Assembly (NCBI RefSeq): GCF_024707125.1
Contig: NZ_JANQAH010000009.1
Location: 1 to 64,000, forward strand
Reading direction: 5' to 3'
DNA length: 64,000 bases
Origin: Devosia sp.
GTDB lineage: Bacteria; Pseudomonadota; Alphaproteobacteria; Rhizobiales; Devosiaceae
The notes beneath the pieces are model-generated. The model was not told where the DNA came from. It was given only the letters and a program-made list of their open reading frames with translations, and did no database searches. A program made the position numbers and the translations under genes. The stretch's first letter is position 1, and every line of letters begins with the position of its first letter. Shown piece after piece: positions 8,911 through 18,860 of this stretch.

Positions 8911-9792
8911 CTAATCCCGCAAAAATTCAGTCGCGAACTGAAACACCGCCGGCGCCCCAATTATGTTGTAGTGATTGGTTCCCGGAACCACCGCCAACTG
9001 ATTGGGAGAGCGCAACGACCCATCGATACCCGCATCCCTCTGTCCCCCGCCGAGCAGTTTATAAAACTCGGCGATATGCTCAGGCCGAACATAGTCAGCA
9101 TCGGCGAAAACAAGCAGTGTCTGCGCCTTGATGCCCTTGATCCCTTCGGACCAATCATGGTCCTGCAAACCGAGCGCGCCGGATTTGCGCATGAGTACCG
9201 GCCAATCGACGTCCGGATAGAGTTCCGCCAGGGGCGATTGGGCGATGCTGTTGCCGATCGCATCGGCCATGGCAGGCATTTGCTCGAAAGCGGCCCTGAC
9301 TTCCGGATATTCCCCGCCCCTGGAATATCCGGTCGACACGATCACCAGCTTGTCGAGCATATCGGGATGCCGGATCGCGAATTGCAGCGCGATCTTGCCG
9401 CCGAACGAATAGCCCATGACGCTGGCCTTTTCGATGCCGCGATCCCTGAGCACCGCGGCAACATCGTCGGCGGCCCTCTCGATCGACCAGGGCGCGTCGC
9501 TATCCCGGCTCAGCCCATGCCCACGGGCGTGAATGGCGATCACCTTGAAAGTTCCGGCCATTTCCGCCAGCGGCGCGCCAAACACCTGGGAAGGGTCCAC
9601 CCCACCATGCAACATGACCAGGGGTTCCCCCTGTCCATGGATTTCGTAATAGAGCTCGGTTCCCTCAACCGCCGCATATCCGCTCTCGATCGCCTGCGAC
9701 ATGGTGTTTTCCCCTCCTGATTGCGCCATGACTTTTGTGGGTGCTGCCAGCACGACGAGCACAAAAAGCACCCCGATGATTGGTTTGAGCAT
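8911..9792 (-). CDS. Secreted alpha/beta hydrolase (copy A)
   Basis: 293 residues with a signal peptide (about 1-24, ending VMAQ). The fold is marked by LVMLHGG (oxyanion loop), the nucleophile elbow GYSFGG with Ser near residue 129, and a C-terminal GTNHYNI carrying the catalytic His. It probably hydrolyses an ester or similar bond in the periplasm; the substrate is unknown. It lies downstream of a clear paralogue with the same layout and the same strand, evidently a tandem duplication. The start at 9792 follows an AAGGAGG-like site (GGAGGAAACG). Confidence 0.8.
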   Translation of the reverse strand: MLKPIIGVLFVLVVLAAPTKVMAQSGGENTMSQAIESGYAAVEGTELYYEIHGQGEPLVMLHGGVDPSQVFGAPLAEMAGTFKVIAIHARGHGLSRDSDAPWSIERAADDVAAVLRDRGIEKASVMGYSFGGKIALQFAIRHPDMLDKLVIVSTGYSRGGEYPEVRAAFEQMPAMADAIGNSIAQSPLAELYPDVDWPVLMRKSGALGLQDHDWSEGIKGIKAQTLLVFADADYVRPEHIAEFYKLLGGGQRDAGIDGSLRSPNQLAVVPGTNHYNIIGAPAVFQFATEFLRD

Positions 9793-9849
9793 CGTTTCCT
9801 CCTTGAGCGCCGAAAACCCTCGCCAGACCCCGGCTTTAGCCTAGTCCCG

Positions 9850-10740
9850 TCACTCCTCTATCGCCAGGAAGTCGATGACGGCCTGGGCGAACCGGGGATC
9901 GGTATTGATGTTGTAGTGCGTGGCGCTGGGAATGACGGCAAAACGGTTTGGCGTCATACCTTCGCCGGCCCATCCACCATCAGCCTGGCCACCGCCCAAA
10001 AGTTCGAAGAAGTGGGCAGCGTGGCTGATGCGCACGGCGTCATAATCGGCAACGACAACCAGGGTCGGGGTCTTGATCTCCCCGATTTCGGAAGACCAGT
10101 CAAAGTCATTGCCGATAAAGGCGCCCATCTGCTCGAGAAGTTTTGAGAAATTGGCGGGGTCAGGCGCTATCGCCTTATAGGCCTCGTAGAGCGGGGTCTG
10201 CATCATGCCCTCTGCCAGATGCGCGCCGATGCCCCGCATGCCTTGGGCATTGTAGTCGTGCCAGCCGGCATAGGCATAGGGCGCCGAGGCGACCACCAGC
10301 CGGTCCAGCACTTCGGGGTGGTCGATGGCGAGCCGAATGCCGGTGATCCCACCCATGGAATAGCCCACGACATCGGCACGGTCATGCCCCAGCCATTTGA
10401 TCAGCTCAGCGACATCGGTCGCGAAGGCTTCAAAACTCATTGGGCGGTCGAAGGGCAAGGTGCGGCCATGCGCCTGGAAATCGACGGCGATCACCTGGTG
10501 GTCCCGCGCCAGTTCGGTGAGCACGGGACCAAAATCGTCCATGGTCTGCAGTCCGCCATGCAGCAGAACAAGCGGTTCGCCCGCGCCGAAAACGGCATAG
10601 GCCAGTTCGATCCCGTTGACGGGCGCATAGCCTGACTTGGTCGGGGTGGGCAGGGACATGCCGGCCTCCTGGGCCTGAATGGATGGAATGGCGAAGACGA
10701 AGGCTGTCGCCGCAAGAAAACGGGCTAAGGGTTTCATCAT
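9850..10740 (-). CDS. Secreted alpha/beta hydrolase (copy B)
   Basis: 296 residues from the ATG at 10740, which follows AGAGGGA; the frame stays open to 10962, but that extension lacks a signal peptide and family similarity. Signal peptide about 1-24 (ending IQAQ), LVLLHGG, nucleophile elbow GYSMGG with Ser near 128, and catalytic His in ATHYNI. Motif positions match copy A almost residue for residue, and both share LLGGGQ near the C-terminus. Divergence between the copies is considerable, so the duplication is old or the copies have specialised. Substrate unknown. Confidence 0.8.
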   Translation of the reverse strand: MMKPLARFLAATAFVFAIPSIQAQEAGMSLPTPTKSGYAPVNGIELAYAVFGAGEPLVLLHGGLQTMDDFGPVLTELARDHQVIAVDFQAHGRTLPFDRPMSFEAFATDVAELIKWLGHDRADVVGYSMGGITGIRLAIDHPEVLDRLVVASAPYAYAGWHDYNAQGMRGIGAHLAEGMMQTPLYEAYKAIAPDPANFSKLLEQMGAFIGNDFDWSSEIGEIKTPTLVVVADYDAVRISHAAHFFELLGGGQADGGWAGEGMTPNRFAVIPSATHYNINTDPRFAQAVIDFLAIEE

Positions 10741-11261
10741 GGTCATTCCCTCTGTTGCAGATACCAGGGCGACGAATGACGGGCGGCGTTTTCGACAGCG
10801 GAGCCAAACAAACTGTTTCGGCCGGGACGTCGCTCTCGTGCCGCAGCCATGGCCGCATAGATTTAGAGTGGCACGGCGTCCGATTTCGGCGGCATGCCCA
10901 AAACGTTGAACGGCGGAACGGAAAGGAAAGGAAGGGGCCCTCGGGCCTGACCCGAGAGCCACTCACCCCCGACACAAGCTAGGCGGCTCCCGCACTGGCC
11001 CTCGGATCAAGTCCGAGGGCAGCATTGTGGAGGTGGGGACCTCACAGATGGACCAACCGCTCAAAATAGACACTCTCTCGAAGGACGGGGCCCATGATGG
11101 CCCCGGTCCAAAGCCGGCAGTGTTCACTTGGAGCTTATTCTCGGTGTTGCCCTCGAAAGCCTCACGGCGACACGATGCGTCCAGAGTGCACACTTCCTCT
11201 GAAATCCGGGGCCCCAAAACAAAAAGGCCGGGCATTTCGCCCGGCCCTTTCTTCAAAATTC
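10741..11261. repeat. Repeat-bearing intergenic region with paired REP-like palindromes
   Basis: About 520 bases without a gene. Two short palindromes face each other: CCCTCGG-GCCTGA-CCCGAG (about 10938-10955) and CCCTCGG-ATCAAGT-CCGAGGG (10999-11019). The same type of pair recurs at 45143-45220. Minus-strand translation gives the low-complexity peptide LPSDLIRGP often seen from such elements, so frames here are not genes. The DUF4167 terminator closes the region. Confidence 0.6.
11221..11250 (-). terminator. Rho-independent terminator of the DUF4167 gene
   Basis: The stem GGCCGGGC / GCCCGGCC (11226-11233 and 11239-11246) with a 5-base loop is followed on the minus strand by TTTTTG. It starts just past the DUF4167 stop codon at 11262. 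Confidence 0.85.
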
Positions 11262-11888
11262 TTACTCCGCTGCCGGAGCCGTACCTGCCGTCAGGAATGC
11301 CGGCAATTCGCCGACATCGGGCTGCGGCGCATTGGCCGGATCGACATTGCCTTCCCCGCCAGCCGGACGACGGCGGCGCGGACGACGTTCGCGCGGCTTG
11401 CGGGCAGGCTGTTCGCCGCCTTCGGCAGCAACCGGCTGGGGCGAGGCTTCGCCGCCTTCTGCCGCAACCGGCTCGCCGCTTTCGGCGACCGCGGCCACGA
11501 CACCGGGCTGTTCATCATTGGCCTCATGGCCATTGTTGACCTGCACCGGCTGGGGCGAGGAGAAGCGCGAGTTCATTTCCGAGACATCGTCATCGAACTC
11601 GTTATCGTCCTGGTTCTGGCCGTCACGCTGGCCGTTCATGGCCTGCTGGGCGGAAGAGACGATGCGGAAATAGTGTTCTGCGTGCTGGAGATAATTCTCC
11701 GCCATCACCGAGTCACCGGACGACTGGGCATCGCGCGCCAGCTGCAGGTATTTTTCGGCGACATGAGCCGCATTGCCACGGACCTTTACGTCCGGACCGT
11801 TGCTCTCATAGTTGCGCGACAACGGATTGACGTGCTTGCGTCCACCGTTCCGGCCACGCTGCCGGTTCTTGTTCTGGTTTGGTCTCAT
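11262..11888 (-). CDS. DUF4167 domain protein
   Basis: 208 residues. The N-terminus RPNQNKNRQRGRNGGRKHVNP and the helical segment VAEKYLQLARDAQSSGDSVMAENYLQHAEHYFRIV are diagnostic of DUF4167, an alphaproteobacterial protein of unknown function. The middle is acidic and Gln/Asn-rich. The tail has short repeats (PVAAEGGE twice) and an RRPRRRRPAGG basic patch that could contact nucleic acid. It lies downstream of prfA-prmC, as it usually does in this order, but 340 bases separate it from prmC, so it probably has its own promoter. Confidence 0.85.
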   Translation of the reverse strand: MRPNQNKNRQRGRNGGRKHVNPLSRNYESNGPDVKVRGNAAHVAEKYLQLARDAQSSGDSVMAENYLQHAEHYFRIVSSAQQAMNGQRDGQNQDDNEFDDDVSEMNSRFSSPQPVQVNNGHEANDEQPGVVAAVAESGEPVAAEGGEASPQPVAAEGGEQPARKPRERRPRRRRPAGGEGNVDPANAPQPDVGELPAFLTAGTAPAAE

Positions 11889-12228
11889 CGGGTCGCTTTG
11901 TCTAACTCTAGATCGTTAAGCGTCACATCTGGGCGGACCGGACTTTTGGCCGGTCTGGCCCCACATCCCGCGAACTTCGCACAAGGATGGGGTTATACTG
12001 GTTTCATGAAGACCGTATGCTTTCGTGCAGCGCCCTCGGAAAATCCGCCCTTCTCATCCCGCTTCATTCCAAAAGGAATGGAGCACGGCCCCTGCCGCAA
12101 GATTTGGATATAGGGTGTGGTCGCCGCGGCGCCCATGATGCGCCATTGACAGCAAGATCAAACTAGCGGCTTTCGCCGATCTTGACCAGCACAAAGTATT
12201 CTATGCCGGGTTTGTGCTGTTTGACACG
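11889..12228. other. Intergenic region between prmC and the DUF4167 gene
   Basis: 340 bases. A nested hairpin occurs at 12153-12184, with outer arms CAAGATC / GATCTTG and an inner CGGC-TTTC-GCCG. It lies just past the prmC stop and may stabilise or end the message, though no T-run follows. The rest should contain the DUF4167 promoter; I cannot assign -35 and -10 elements with confidence. Confidence 0.4.
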
Positions 12229-13125
12229 CTAGATGTGGTGCGCCGAAACCACACGATCAAGCCCGGCAAGGTCCTTCTCGACCACGATTTGCGAAAAACC
12301 AGCCGCCGCAAAGAGTTTTGCCACCGCCTCCCCCTGGTCATAGCCGATCTCGACCAGTACCTGCCCGCCAGGTTTCAACCAGTCCGCCGCCTTCGCCGCA
12401 ATGACCCGGTAAGGCCCCAGCCCATCCGGCCCACCATCCAGCGCCAGCCGCGGATCGAAATCCCTAACCTCGGGGGAGAGTGTTTCAACCACAGCAGACG
12501 AGATATAAGGCGGGTTGGAGAGAATGAGATCAAAACCCTCTTCACCTCTCCCTTCGGGGGAGAGGTCGGCGCGCAGCGCCGGGTGAGGGGGCCTTCCAGC
12601 AAGTGCCCCAAACCAATCCCCCTGCCGCAACTCCAGCCGCCCACTCACCCCATTCCGCTCAGCATTGCGCCCGGCCATCTCCAGCGCCCGCGGATTGATA
12701 TCGCTCGCCACCCCGCGTGCATCCGGACGATTGGCCAAAACCGAAATCGGAATGCACCCAGACCCGGTCCCCAGATCAACAAACCGCCCACCCTGAGGCA
12801 GCGCCTTCAGCGCCAGGTCGACCAGCAGTTCCGTATCGGGTCGCGGTTCCAGCGTTGCCTCGTTGAGCTCAAATTCGAGCCCATAAAATTCCTTGTGCCC
12901 GATGATCCGCGCCACCGATTCACCCGTCAGCCGCCTTCCCAGCAACTCGGCGGCATCAGATGCTAACAGTCTGCTAACCAACTCGCTCTCGCGCGTCGCC
13001 AATTGCAGCGCACCAAAACCGAGCGCGTGCCCCACCAAGAGCTTGGCGTCCAGCGTCGCCGTCGCAAAGCCACGCTGGCTTAGTTCGTCCCGCCACCGCC
13101 GCCAAAGCGCGCCGACAGTAACCAC
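12229..13125 (-). CDS. prmC: Release factor glutamine methyltransferase PrmC, carrying an in-frame repeat insertion
   Basis: 298 residues. It methylates the Gln of the GGQ motif of release factors using S-adenosylmethionine. Motif I is DLGTGSG, and the catalytic NPPY lies at 204-207. Six bases separate its start from the prfA stop, so the two are translationally coupled and functionally paired. Just before FDLILSNPPY the protein has an extra loop, GRPPHPALRADLSPEGRGEE (about residues 177-196), encoded by a dispersed palindromic repeat (12545-12591). The loop lies between core strands and is probably tolerated, as with Rickettsia palindromic elements. Confidence 0.92.
   Translation of the reverse strand: MVTVGALWRRWRDELSQRGFATATLDAKLLVGHALGFGALQLATRESELVSRLLASDAAELLGRRLTGESVARIIGHKEFYGLEFELNEATLEPRPDTELLVDLALKALPQGGRFVDLGTGSGCIPISVLANRPDARGVASDINPRALEMAGRNAERNGVSGRLELRQGDWFGALAGRPPHPALRADLSPEGRGEEGFDLILSNPPYISSAVVETLSPEVRDFDPRLALDGGPDGLGPYRVIAAKAADWLKPGGQVLVEIGYDQGEAVAKLFAAAGFSQIVVEKDLAGLDRVVSAHHI
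12545..12591. repeat. Dispersed palindromic repeat inserted in prmC
   Basis: CCTCTCCC-TTCGG-GGGAGAGG forms a hairpin followed by GGCGCGCAGCGCC, a second palindrome, and a GGGTGAGGGG end. Related architecture occurs outside genes at 19652-19713 (CTCGCCCC, GGGAGAG, AGGGTGAGGGG) and, more loosely, at 31667-31710. Here it lies in frame inside a coding sequence. Confidence 0.75.
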
Positions 13126-13130
13126 CTCGC

Positions 13131-14207
13131 TCAGTTGGAACTCTCCATCGCGGCCAGCTGCGCCGCCTGGTTTTCGGTGATCAGAGCCTCGATCAACTCG
13201 TCCAGCGCTTCGCCCGCTATCACCTTGTCGAGCTTATATAAAGTCAGGTTGATCCGGTGATCGGTAACGCGCCCCTGCGGGAAATTATAGGTCCGGATAC
13301 GCTCCGAGCGATCCCCCGACCCCACCTGCCCCTTGCGCTCCGCCGAGCGGGCGCTATCTCGCTCTTCGCGCTGCATTTCATAAAGCCGCGCCCTGAGCAC
13401 CACCATGGCCTGCGCCCGGTTCTGGTGCTGCGACTTCAGCGCCGAGGTGACGACAATCCCGGTCGGCAAATGGGTGATGCGAACCGCCGAGTCGGTGGTG
13501 TTGACGTGCTGTCCGCCGGCACCCGAAGCACGCATCGTATCGATGCGGATATCTTCATTTTTGATATCAATATCAATGTCTTCGACCTCGGGCAGCACCG
13601 CCACCGTCGCCGCCGAAGTATGAATGCGCCCTGAGCCCTCCGTCGCCGGCACACGCTGCACGCGGTGCACGCCGGACTCATATTTCATCCGCGCATAAAC
13701 GCCCTTGCCCGACACATTGGCGATGACTTCCTTGTAGCCACCCATTTCGCCCGGGCTCTCTTCCATCAGCGTGACCTTCCAGCCGCGCAGCGCCGCATAG
13801 CGCTCATACATGCGGAAGAGATCGCCCGCGAACAAAGCCGCCTCGTCGCCGCCCGTACCGCCGCGGATTTCAAGGATGATCGACTTTTCGTCGGCCTCAT
13901 CCTTGGGCAGCAGCATGACGCGGATCGATTGGGTAAGAAGCTCAATCTTTTCATCGAGTTCTTCGATTTCCGCTGCGGCCATTTCGGCCATGTCCTTGTC
14001 CGGCCCCTTGGCAAGAGACTCGGCTTCAGCGCGGTCGCGCTGCGCTTTCTGATAGGCATTGATTTCGCCCACGATCGGGCTGAGATCGGAATGCTCCTTG
14101 GAGAGTTTTGCCAGCTCGTCCGGGCTCGCGCCGCCGGAAAGGGCAGCTTCGATATATTGGAAACGGGTGGCAAGCGCGTCGAGCTTGTCCTCAGGCAAAG
14201 CGGGCAT
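13131..14207 (-). CDS. prfA: Peptide chain release factor 1
   Basis: 358 residues, the standard RF1 length. The GGQ motif at 231-233 ([13 protein letters not shown]) enters the peptidyl-transferase centre; the VPATEGSGR segment holds the PxT-type stop-codon tripeptide that reads UAA and UAG, separating it from RF2 (SPF). It is the substrate of the PrmC encoded immediately downstream. It is preceded by ptsP on the same strand with a 64-base gap. Confidence 0.97.
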   Translation of the reverse strand: MPALPEDKLDALATRFQYIEAALSGGASPDELAKLSKEHSDLSPIVGEINAYQKAQRDRAEAESLAKGPDKDMAEMAAAEIEELDEKIELLTQSIRVMLLPKDEADEKSIILEIRGGTGGDEAALFAGDLFRMYERYAALRGWKVTLMEESPGEMGGYKEVIANVSGKGVYARMKYESGVHRVQRVPATEGSGRIHTSAATVAVLPEVEDIDIDIKNEDIRIDTMRASGAGGQHVNTTDSAVRITHLPTGIVVTSALKSQHQNRAQAMVVLRARLYEMQREERDSARSAERKGQVGSGDRSERIRTYNFPQGRVTDHRINLTLYKLDKVIAGEALDELIEALITENQAAQLAAMESSN

Positions 14208-14271
14208 TCGGGATCTTTCCGGAGCTATCGGGGCTCTGGATAATCGCCATCCCCGCCAATCGCAAGCAGAA

Positions 14272-16539
14272 CTAGCCCATTGGCAGGTTCTGCTTCTCTA
14301 CCCATTCCTTGAGAAGATCGCGGATGGCAACGCCATCGGCGCCAACGCTCAGCGCCGCCGCAACCGAATCCTGGATCGGCTTGAGGTCGACATTGAGCAC
14401 CAATTCCTTGATCGGCCCGATCGAGGCCGGCCCCATGGAAAGCCGTGTCATGCCGATCGCCATCAGCGCCAGGGCCTCCATCGGCTTGCCCGCCAATTCG
14501 CCACACATGGTCACCGGCTTGTTGTGCCGGCGTGCCGCATCAACGACCAGCCGCATGGCGCGCAGCCGCGGCAAAGCGATGGCATCATAATTCTTGGAGA
14601 CACGCGGATTGGCCCGGTCGGCAGCCGTCAGGAACTGCACGAGATCGTTCGAACCAATGGAAACGAAATCCGCCTCAGGCATGATCTGATCGAGCTCGAA
14701 GAGAAGCGATGGCACTTCCACCATGGCGCCCAGCTCAAGCCGCGACGGCACGGGTTCACCCGCGCGACGCAGGCGCTCCATTTCCTTGGCGACCACGAGC
14801 TTGGTCTGACGGAACTCAAAAGTCTCCGTCACCATGGGCACGAGAATCTTGAGCGGCCGTCCCTTGGCCGCCATCAGCAGGGCCCGGACCTGGGTCCGCA
14901 ACAGGCCTGGCCGGTCTAGGCCAAGACGGATCGAGCGATAGCCCATGGCCGGATTCTCTTCCGCCATGGAGCGCAGGTAAGGCACGACCTTGTCGCCGCC
15001 GATGTCGAGCAGGCGGAACACGATGGGTCGTTCGCCGGCAATCGCCATGGCTTCGGCGTAAAGATCCACCTGCTCCTGCAATCGCGGCAGCTTGCTCGCG
15101 ATCATGAACTGCAGCTCGGTTCGGAAAAGCCCAACCCCCTTGGCGCCCGTATCGTCGAGCATGGGCAGGTCAGCCACGAGCCCCGAATTGTGCAGCAGCG
15201 TGATGTCGATGCCGTCCTTGGTCACGCTCGGCTTGTTCTTGAGCGCGGCATAATGCGCCCGGCGCTTGGCGGAAACGCGAACCTTGTCGACATAGGTCTG
15301 TTCGACGTCAGGCGTCGGCCGCAGATGCACCTGCCCCGCGGGACCATCGATGATGATGTCATCACCGCTTTCGCACATCGAGACGATCGAATCGGCCTGC
15401 CCCACCGCCACAAGCCCGAGCGAACGGGCAACAATGGCAACGTGCGCTGTCGCCCCGCCCTCTTCGAGCACCAGGCCACGCAGCTTCTTGCGGTCATATT
15501 CAAGCAATTCCGCCGGCCCCATATTGCGGGCGACGAGAATGGCATTTTCCGGCAATTCGCGATGCGCCGGCTGGCTCGTATTGGTCAGCACGCGCAGCAG
15601 GCGATTGGCGAGATCGTCGAGATCATGCAGCCGGTCACGAATATAGGGATCGGTCTGGCGCAACATGCGGGCTCGGGTATCGTTCTGCACCCGCTCCACC
15701 GCCGCCTCGGCCGAAAGCCCATTGTCGATCGCCTCGGTCAGCCGGTTCACCCAGCCCCGGTCATTGGCGAACATGCGATAGGTCTCGAGAATCTCTCGAT
15801 GGTCCGAACTGGGCTGCATGTCGCCATGGTCGAGCATGGCGTCGATCGAGACGCGCATGCTGGCCAGGGCCTTGTCGAGCCGCGCCTTTTCCGCCTCGGT
15901 ATCGTCCGCGATGAAGTTGACGACCACAACGCGCGGATCGTGCAGCACCACGGTGCCGAGCGCGATGCCGTCGGTAAAGCTAACGCCGTTGAACATGCGG
16001 GGACGCCTGAGATCGATATCGGACCCCGGCTTGATCAGATTGTCGAAATCCGAGGTCGCGATCATCTCGGCGAGGATTGTGGCCGTAGTCAGCATGGCCT
16101 CGGTTTCATCCTCGCCATAGTGGCGCCGCTCGGCGTTCTGGACGACCAGAACCCCCAGGGTTTGCCCGGCTCTGAGGACCGGCACGCCGAGGAATGAATT
16201 ATATTTGTCCTCGCCCGTTTCGGGGCGATAGGCAAAACCGGGATGGCTTGGCGCGTCGTCGAGGCTGAGGGGTTCGGCCTCCGAGGCGATGAGGCCGACC
16301 AAGCCCTCGCCAAGACGCAGCGTGGTCATGTGGACCGATTCGGCCTTGAGGCCTCTGGTGGCGAAAAGTTCGAGCGCGCCATCATCGCGCAGCACGTAGA
16401 ACGAGCACACATCGGCCCGCATATTGTCGGCAATCAGGCCCACGATCTTGTCGAGCCGCGCCTGCGAAGCCAGAGGCTCCGCCATGGTTTCGCGCAATTG
16501 CCGCAGCAGCACCCTTGGGCCGCCTATGGTCGTGACCAT
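14272..16539 (-). CDS. ptsP: Phosphoenolpyruvate-protein phosphotransferase PtsP (EI-Ntr)
   Basis: 755 residues. The N-terminal GAF domain (about 20-160) marks the nitrogen-type enzyme I rather than the sugar-type. The phosphohistidine domain has [13 protein letters not shown] with the active His at 366, and a C-terminal PEP-binding barrel follows ([22 protein letters not shown]). It passes phosphate from PEP to NPr (PtsO) and then to PtsN, a regulatory cascade that senses nitrogen through the GAF domain. It lies between lysC and prfA, as in related Hyphomicrobiales. Confidence 0.95.
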   Translation of the reverse strand: MVTTIGGPRVLLRQLRETMAEPLASQARLDKIVGLIADNMRADVCSFYVLRDDGALELFATRGLKAESVHMTTLRLGEGLVGLIASEAEPLSLDDAPSHPGFAYRPETGEDKYNSFLGVPVLRAGQTLGVLVVQNAERRHYGEDETEAMLTTATILAEMIATSDFDNLIKPGSDIDLRRPRMFNGVSFTDGIALGTVVLHDPRVVVVNFIADDTEAEKARLDKALASMRVSIDAMLDHGDMQPSSDHREILETYRMFANDRGWVNRLTEAIDNGLSAEAAVERVQNDTRARMLRQTDPYIRDRLHDLDDLANRLLRVLTNTSQPAHRELPENAILVARNMGPAELLEYDRKKLRGLVLEEGGATAHVAIVARSLGLVAVGQADSIVSMCESGDDIIIDGPAGQVHLRPTPDVEQTYVDKVRVSAKRRAHYAALKNKPSVTKDGIDITLLHNSGLVADLPMLDDTGAKGVGLFRTELQFMIASKLPRLQEQVDLYAEAMAIAGERPIVFRLLDIGGDKVVPYLRSMAEENPAMGYRSIRLGLDRPGLLRTQVRALLMAAKGRPLKILVPMVTETFEFRQTKLVVAKEMERLRRAGEPVPSRLELGAMVEVPSLLFELDQIMPEADFVSIGSNDLVQFLTAADRANPRVSKNYDAIALPRLRAMRLVVDAARRHNKPVTMCGELAGKPMEALALMAIGMTRLSMGPASIGPIKELVLNVDLKPIQDSVAAALSVGADGVAIRDLLKEWVEKQNLPMG

Positions 16540-16608
16540 CCCGTTATCGGCGGCCCCGCCGAGCCGCCCCCCTTGATCGGACGCGGCTCCTTTCCCCTCG
16601 AAACGAGA

Positions 16609-17874
16609 TCAGGCGTCCTTCTTGTCCAAACCGTAATAGGTGTGCAGCGCGCGAACCGCAAGCTCAGCATATTCTTCATCGATCAGGACCGAGGTCTTGA
16701 TTTCCGAAGTGGTGATCAGCTGGATATTGATGCCCTTGTCGGCCAGGGCCTTGAACATCGAGCTCGCGACGCCCGCATGGCTGCGCATGCCCACACCCAC
16801 GACCGAGACCTTTGCCCCGCCCTTGGAGCCGGACAGGCGCGCATATTCAAACTTGCCGCCATTGTTTTCGAGCGCCTTGACCGCCTTGTCATATTCGCTG
16901 TCGGGCACGGTAAAGGTGATGTCGGTGGTCGCGCCATCATCGGCAATGTTCTGCACGATCATGTCGACGATGATGCCTTCGTCAGCCAGCTGGCCGAAAA
17001 TGGCGGCGGCAACGCCGGGCTTGTCCTTGACGTCGCGCAGGGTGATCTTGGCCTCGGCCTTGGCGAGCGTCACGCCCGAAACGATCTGCTTTTCCATGAT
17101 CTCATCCTCATCGCAAACGAGCGTGCCGGGGACACCGGGCTTTCCATCGGGCGCAATCTGGGGCGCATTGGGGTCATCAAAACTGGAGCGCACCAGGAGG
17201 CGCACCTTGTGGGCCATGGCCATTTCCACGGAGCGGATCATCAGCACCTTGGCGCCGAGCGAGGCCATCTCCAGCATTTCCTCGAAGGAAATCTTGGTCA
17301 TGCGCTGCGCCTTGGGCACGATGCGCGGGTCCGTCGTGTAAACGCCGTCCACATCGGTATAGATATCGCAACGATCAGCGCCCACGGCAGCGGCAACAGC
17401 CACGGCCGAGGTATCCGAACCACCGCGACCCAGCGTCGTCACCCGGCCATGGGGCGAAATGCCCTGGAAGCCGGTGATGACAGGCACCCAGCCATCCGTG
17501 AGGCGCTTGTTGAGTTCGGTCGGATCGATCTCGGTGATGCGCGCCGCGCCATGAGAATCGTCGGTATGGATCGGCACCTGCCAGCCGGCGAACGAGCGCG
17601 ACTGGATGCCCATTTCGCTCAGGACAATCGCCATGAGGCCGGCCGTGACCTGTTCGCCCGAAGCCACCACGGCGTCATATTCGCGCGCGTCGTGGAATTT
17701 GCTGGCCTCGTTGACCCAGCCAACCAGTTCATTGGTTTTGCCCGACATGGCGGAAACGACGACGGCCACTTCATTGCCGGCTTCGACTTCGCGCTTCACA
17801 TGCAGAGCGGAATGGCGGATGCGTTCGATATTGGCCATCGAAGTGCCACCGAACTTGACGACGATACGGGCCAC
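16609..17874 (-). CDS. lysC: Aspartate kinase
   Basis: 421 residues. Kinase motif KFGGTSMAN at the N-terminus, GRGGSDTSAVA in the nucleotide region and two C-terminal ACT domains (from about residue 265) that bind allosteric amino acids. It makes aspartyl phosphate, the first step to lysine, threonine, methionine and diaminopimelate. Length and single-function layout fit the lysine/threonine-inhibited alpha/beta type found in this order. The start is a GTG at 17874 after GGGGAAG; it is divergent from ubiG. Confidence 0.95.
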   Translation of the reverse strand: MARIVVKFGGTSMANIERIRHSALHVKREVEAGNEVAVVVSAMSGKTNELVGWVNEASKFHDAREYDAVVASGEQVTAGLMAIVLSEMGIQSRSFAGWQVPIHTDDSHGAARITEIDPTELNKRLTDGWVPVITGFQGISPHGRVTTLGRGGSDTSAVAVAAAVGADRCDIYTDVDGVYTTDPRIVPKAQRMTKISFEEMLEMASLGAKVLMIRSVEMAMAHKVRLLVRSSFDDPNAPQIAPDGKPGVPGTLVCDEDEIMEKQIVSGVTLAKAEAKITLRDVKDKPGVAAAIFGQLADEGIIVDMIVQNIADDGATTDITFTVPDSEYDKAVKALENNGGKFEYARLSGSKGGAKVSVVGVGMRSHAGVASSMFKALADKGINIQLITTSEIKTSVLIDEEYAELAVRALHTYYGLDKKDA

Positions 17875-18116
17875 GTTCTTCCCCGACTAGAGCGCTGCCA
17901 GCAAAGTGGTCTCACTTTGCGGTCGGCAGCGCGACAATCCAAAGCAGTTTCGCCGAACCCGGCGGTACGCTTCATTAGCGCGGGGAAATGCCACAAAGCC
18001 GCGCCGGGATCAACTGGGATCGCACTCAGCGTCACCTGTGATCGCGCCCCTGCGTCACCCCGCGCCTTGAACCGCCCCTGCAAGCTGGGCCATATGAGCA
18101 TCACAAGGAGCAAGCA

Positions 18117-18857
18117 ATGTCCCAGACCACGATCAACGACGCCGAGATCGCCAAATTCACGGCCATGGCCGAGGAATGGTGGGACCCCAAGGGCAAGTTC
18201 AAGCCGCTCCACAAATTCAACCCGGTGCGCCTGAGCTATATCCGCGACAATCTGGTTCTGCATTTCGGCCGCGACCCATCGGTCATGCGCCCCCTCGAAG
18301 GGCTGAAGATCGTCGATATCGGCTGTGGCGGGGGCCTTCTTTGTGAACCCCTTACCCGGCTTGGCGCCACCGTGACCGGTGTCGATGCTGCCGAACGCAA
18401 TATCAGCATTGCCAGGATCCACGCGGATAAGTCGGGGCTCGATATCGATTATCGCGTGACTACGTCCGAGGCGCTGGTCGAGGCAGGCGAAAAATACGAT
18501 GTCGTGCTCAACATGGAAGTGGTGGAGCATGTCGACAATGTGCCGCTCTATATGAAGAGCTGCGCCGACCTCGTCGCGCCGGGCGGGTTGATGTTCACCG
18601 CCACGCTCAACCGCACCGCCCGCGCCTATGCCCTCGCCATTCTCGGGGCCGAATATGTGCTGCGCTGGCTGCCCAGGGGCACGCATGACTGGAAGAAGTT
18701 TCTTACGCCCGACGAAATCCGTAGCCTGCTCAGGCGCAATGGGTTGAAAGTGACCGACGGCAAGGGCGTTACTTTCAATCCCATAGCCGACGAGTGGCGC
18801 CTCTCCTCCGATATGGCAGTCAACTACATGCTGCTCGCGGAACGCCCCGCCGCCTGA
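18117..18857 (+). CDS. ubiG: Ubiquinone biosynthesis O-methyltransferase UbiG
   Basis: 246 residues. Class I methyltransferase fold with motif [15 protein letters not shown] and the UbiG-type segments [23 protein letters not shown] and ATLNRT. It performs both O-methylations in ubiquinone synthesis at the inner face of the membrane. The ATG at 18117 follows AAGGAG at 6 bases. It is divergent from lysC (242-base gap) and convergent with the AlkD-like gene, with only 3 bases between stop codons. Confidence 0.93.
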   Translation: MSQTTINDAEIAKFTAMAEEWWDPKGKFKPLHKFNPVRLSYIRDNLVLHFGRDPSVMRPLEGLKIVDIGCGGGLLCEPLTRLGATVTGVDAAERNISIARIHADKSGLDIDYRVTTSEALVEAGEKYDVVLNMEVVEHVDNVPLYMKSCADLVAPGGLMFTATLNRTARAYALAILGAEYVLRWLPRGTHDWKKFLTPDEIRSLLRRNGLKVTDGKGVTFNPIADEWRLSSDMAVNYMLLAERPAA

Positions 18858-18860
18858 TCC

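Noticed and set aside
10963-11256. 97-codon minus frame between the hydrolase and the DUF4167 gene
   Set aside because: Its translation comes from REP-like palindromes and the DUF4167 terminator.
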